From Brevibacillus laterosporus DSM 25 (GTDB lineage: Bacteria > Bacillota > Bacilli > Brevibacillales > Brevibacillaceae): a stretch of DNA of 64,000 nt. The DNA lies in NCBI RefSeq assembly GCF_002706795.1, contig NZ_CP017705.1, positions 1,072,001 to 1,136,000 on the forward strand, written 5' to 3'. Both the position numbers and the translations under genes were made by a program. Positions within the stretch are counted from its first letter, which is position 1. Each line of letters begins with the position of its first letter. The notes beneath the pieces were generated by a model. That model had not been told where the DNA came from, searched no databases, and was given only the letters and a program-made list of their open reading frames with translations. Below, piece after piece: positions 61,341 through 64,000 of the stretch.

Positions 61341-61369
61341 TCTATACGATTCAGCTATCATACAGTTTA
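61341..61369 (-). promoter_or_regulatory. Phage ECF-like promoter, copy 12
   Basis: TAAAC-18-TATAGA with the TCGTATAGA block intact. A 7-bp palindrome CTGAATC/GATTCAG is centred on the -10. It precedes the 1864-aa gene. Confidence 0.75.
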
Positions 61370-61370
61370 A

Positions 61371-62516
61371 CTAAGCAACTGGGTAACGGACTTCCTTCAG
61401 AATTGCTACACCCATTCGTTGGTTAGCAGAAAGGTTCATGAAGGTTTGCTCTGTATCCGTATCGAAGTATCGGTACACTTCTTGGCTCCAAGCCTTTCCC
61501 TCTACGTCAATGATAAGCTCATCCAGATGTAGAATGTTGTGCTTAGCAACCGCAATACAGTTATCAAACTGACCACGGTAACCCTCGTAAGGATGGACAA
61601 CGTAGATTGGTGACAAGTGGTATTTAGAAGTCCATTTGGATGCTTGGAAACCTTGTGGTTCTAGTTCCAGACCAGTGTCTTTCAAAACAGGGTCAAGGTA
61701 CGCTTTACCTTTAGGTGGAGCCTGCGTTATGAAGGATGGGTAGTGACGTTGGAACTCAATACCCGACTTCGTTTTAAGCATTTGCAAGGTGTTGTTACCT
61801 GCTGATGTGTACTGACCAAAATAGTACGTTTTATCGGTAGCAATCTTGGTGATGTCAGGCTCCGCGATTACAGCTCCCGCAGTCAACATTACGTTACCAT
61901 CCACATCATTCAGGTTGTATTTGAACGGCTTCAAGGCACCAACATACAGGAATGATTTCTTGTAGTCCAAAAAGTTAACCGCAGGGTCGGCAACAAGCAC
62001 CATAGCCAGTCGGTTGTTCATAACGTTGATGTACATATACACTGGCTTCTCTTTGTTGCGGTCAGTAGGAGTGTAATCCTCAACCGACCATTGGTATAGT
62101 ACTGGGTGACCTGTTAGCTTAAATGTAGGTCGTGTGGTCAATGGAAGCTCTACAGGCTCCTTACCTTCCAGCCCTTCAAGCAACTGAACTGTCAAGGTAC
62201 TATGTTCATCGTAAGCAGGTTTAGATGAAGGTGACGTTACACGCGGAACAAGTGCATGGTTGATGAAGCTTACATAGAACTTCTTGGTAATCGGAGCGGC
62301 TTGTGTACCAATCGTAATTACCCCTTGAAGAATAAGTTCTTTTACACGGTCATTTTCGTCTTTCTCCTCATAGAACACTTCCCACAGGTTTTGCACTTGA
62401 GCTTCCTTTGCTGTAGTCTCGAACGGATAACTATCAAACCCAGTAACCTCGTTTCTAATATGTGTCAGTACGTCCTGGGAAGTGGTAATTGTCTCAACGT
62501 ATTTGAAGTTTGCCAT
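61371..62516 (-). CDS. Structural protein (VHxxEGxRG family), 381 aa
   Basis: Contains LSPIYVVHPYEGYRGQFDN and IIDVEGKAWSQEVYRYF, shared with the next gene and with the pair at 45592-47599. AAGGGGG precedes the ATG. Probably a tail-associated paralogue. Confidence 0.78.
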   Translation of the reverse strand: MANFKYVETITTSQDVLTHIRNEVTGFDSYPFETTAKEAQVQNLWEVFYEEKDENDRVKELILQGVITIGTQAAPITKKFYVSFINHALVPRVTSPSSKPAYDEHSTLTVQLLEGLEGKEPVELPLTTRPTFKLTGHPVLYQWSVEDYTPTDRNKEKPVYMYINVMNNRLAMVLVADPAVNFLDYKKSFLYVGALKPFKYNLNDVDGNVMLTAGAVIAEPDITKIATDKTYYFGQYTSAGNNTLQMLKTKSGIEFQRHYPSFITQAPPKGKAYLDPVLKDTGLELEPQGFQASKWTSKYHLSPIYVVHPYEGYRGQFDNCIAVAKHNILHLDELIIDVEGKAWSQEVYRYFDTDTEQTFMNLSANQRMGVAILKEVRYPVA

Positions 62517-62532
62517 CGAGTTGAAGTCCCCC

Positions 62533-63996
62533 TTATTTTATCTCTTTCAAGAACGCAATTGTAATTACGTCAGGTGATGGTGAGTGCTTGAACAGGTTCA
62601 ATGGACTCTTGATACTGAAGAACTTGTACACTTCAGTCCAGGTACCTAACGCAGGATTTTCATTGTCTTTATGAATCTCAGTGTCAACGATAAGCTCGTC
62701 ACGGTTAATTAAGTTATGGTCGTGGATTGCAACAACTCCGTCCATGTAGCCACGATAACCCTCAGCTTGATGGACTAAGTAGATCGGACTTGCATGGTAC
62801 TTGTCCGTCCACACCGACTTTTGAAAACCGTCCTTGTCAACAATTAGTTTAGACAGACCTGGTGGAAGTGTACCTACCGATGGATAATTAGGGAGATGCG
62901 TAATGAATGCAGGATAGTATCGTTGGAATAATACGTTACTTCGCGTCCTCAACATCGACATCGAATCCATCCCATTTGAAGTATACTCTCCATACTTCGC
63001 GTACAGCTCAGGATTGAGGTCAGTAAGTACGTCTTCCTTTGTGAAACCTGTCATGTCTGTTAACAAGTCGCCCATACCCACTGTAACACCGAAGTTACCT
63101 GCATGGTCGTACTCGTTGAATGAAACGATCTTACCAATGTACCCGAAGCTACGGTAGTACCCGTGAATGTTTGGCGAAGGGTCTCCTTCAAGAACTAAGA
63201 CCACTCGATCATTATTCACGGACATTGTATACGCCACCAAGTAGTCAGGTCTTCTCTTCTTGTTAGGCAACCATGATGTTGTTGAATCCCTACCATGGAA
63301 GAAGTGAGCCGCAGGGCTTACGATCTCCGTTTTACCGTCATAGTCAAGTCTCCATTTAATAGATGGCGGAGTGAACGGTTGAACAGCTTCTGGGTCATTC
63401 CATGTCAGGTACATATGGTGAGCCTTTAACTGGTCGATAACTTTTGGTGCCACCCCAATCTTGATGGTGTCAGGGTCACAAATGCCATCATAGGTCTTTG
63501 CCCCTTCGCCTTGAGCCAACTTTCCCTCAAAACCTTCTCCGTAGTATACGTTGATGTAGTTCCAGTCATCGGGTTGCTCAAACATTACGAAATAATCTCG
63601 AACAGGGATTCCAGTCGGAACGGTTGGAGTACCTTTAATAACTGCTCGCGCGGGTACATGATGCAACGGGTCTGCTACATAGAATCGCTCATTAAACTTG
63701 TATAACTGCTTGGTAGGTTCGTAGAAGCTGTCAACAAAAGCTCCCCAATTCCAACCAGGAGAATTATCATATTTTTGAACTGGTCTACTGAAGTTGTACT
63801 GGAACTTACCTCTAGGCGCTAACTTAATAGCGTATGCCCAGTCAGTCGGCATCTCCGTGACAATCTCAAATTGATTCCACTCAGACGTAGGCACTGTTGT
63901 CCCGTCCAACTTCTTGATAACCTGACGAACTAAATAGGCTCGGTATCCCTCAGGAACGGAAACGTCTGGAACAACAGTAACTAAGCACCCTGGCAC
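62533..63996 (-). CDS. Structural protein (VHxxEGxRG family), probably cut at the window edge
   Basis: 487 aa within the window; the frame is open to the edge, so the true start may lie beyond. Contains ASPIYLVHQAEGYRGYMDG and LIVDTE..., aligned with the preceding gene. Same paralogue family. Confidence 0.75.
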   Translation of the reverse strand: MPGCLVTVVPDVSVPEGYRAYLVRQVIKKLDGTTVPTSEWNQFEIVTEMPTDWAYAIKLAPRGKFQYNFSRPVQKYDNSPGWNWGAFVDSFYEPTKQLYKFNERFYVADPLHHVPARAVIKGTPTVPTGIPVRDYFVMFEQPDDWNYINVYYGEGFEGKLAQGEGAKTYDGICDPDTIKIGVAPKVIDQLKAHHMYLTWNDPEAVQPFTPPSIKWRLDYDGKTEIVSPAAHFFHGRDSTTSWLPNKKRRPDYLVAYTMSVNNDRVVLVLEGDPSPNIHGYYRSFGYIGKIVSFNEYDHAGNFGVTVGMGDLLTDMTGFTKEDVLTDLNPELYAKYGEYTSNGMDSMSMLRTRSNVLFQRYYPAFITHLPNYPSVGTLPPGLSKLIVDKDGFQKSVWTDKYHASPIYLVHQAEGYRGYMDGVVAIHDHNLINRDELIVDTEIHKDNENPALGTWTEVYKFFSIKSPLNLFKHSPSPDVITIAFLKEIK

Positions 63997-64000
63997 GTCT

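Larger units (their letters stand above)
11285..64000. mobile_element. Large temperate prophage (left end; right end outside the window)
   Basis: Begins where the ytfJ reading frame loses homology and continues past the right edge, so it exceeds 52 kb. It has a terminal large serine recombinase, a complete DNA replication set, nucleotide-metabolism genes, two sigma factors, a lytic transglycosylase and a long block of tail/fibre genes, nearly all on the minus strand. Capsid, terminase and the opposite attachment site are not visible. Exact crossover bases cannot be fixed without the other junction. Confidence 0.93.

Overview
The window joins two kinds of DNA. Positions 1 to about 11,290 are chromosome of a low-GC, spore-forming Gram-positive bacterium. 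It carries an oligopeptide ABC transporter, a Tpx peroxidase, an Amj-type lipid II flippase, pyruvate carboxylase and the sporulation gene ytfJ (gerW). The gene set suggests Brevibacillus or another Paenibacillaceae/Bacillaceae member, but the sequence alone does not fix the genus. From about 11,290 to the right edge lies part of one large temperate prophage that continues beyond the window.

The prophage sits inside ytfJ. Only the C-terminal part of the spore protein remains at the left junction, and a large serine recombinase gene begins its terminal arm there. The missing 5' part of ytfJ should lie past the unseen right end, so excision would rebuild the gene, as with SPbeta in spsM or skin in sigK. 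A phage sigma factor with the region 2-3-4 layout of sporulation sigma factors (SigF/SigG/SigB type) lies just upstream of the recombinase, separated by a 56-codon ORF.

With one exception every phage gene is on the minus strand. Reading from the interior toward the attachment site: 64,000-42,890 encodes very large tail or fibre proteins; 41,900-38,860 is replication initiation (initiator, helicase loader, helicase); 38,790-34,170 holds a DNA ligase, an RtcB RNA ligase and ThyX; 33,630-31,960 holds a primase and an ECF-like sigma factor; 31,770-25,630 holds SSB, a DNA polymerase of family A, a CYTH enzyme, RNase H and a Cas4-like nuclease; 25,560-18,430 holds nuclease-like proteins, a RecA homologue and a B12-dependent ribonucleotide reductase; 17,760-12,950 holds dUTPase, an Acb2-type anti-CBASS protein, dTMP kinase, a lytic transglycosylase, HU and the sporulation-type sigma factor. 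The only plus-strand phage gene is a tyrosine recombinase at 42,034, which has a near-consensus housekeeping promoter.

The most striking feature is a set of 12 nearly identical 29-nt elements, all on the minus strand and each in front of a transcription unit. Each has a TTAAC-like -35, a fixed spacing and an invariant TCGTATAGA. The layout TTAAC-N16-CGTATA has the geometry of ECF sigma promoters. A phage-encoded ECF-like sigma factor is itself in an operon behind one of them, so a phage-wide ECF regulon is proposed. Several of these promoters are fused to terminators or to the stop codon of the preceding gene. Two candidate non-coding RNAs (a 97-nt cloverleaf at 18,278 and a roughly 165-nt RNA at 33,914) and several very small membrane-protein genes add to the phage inventory.
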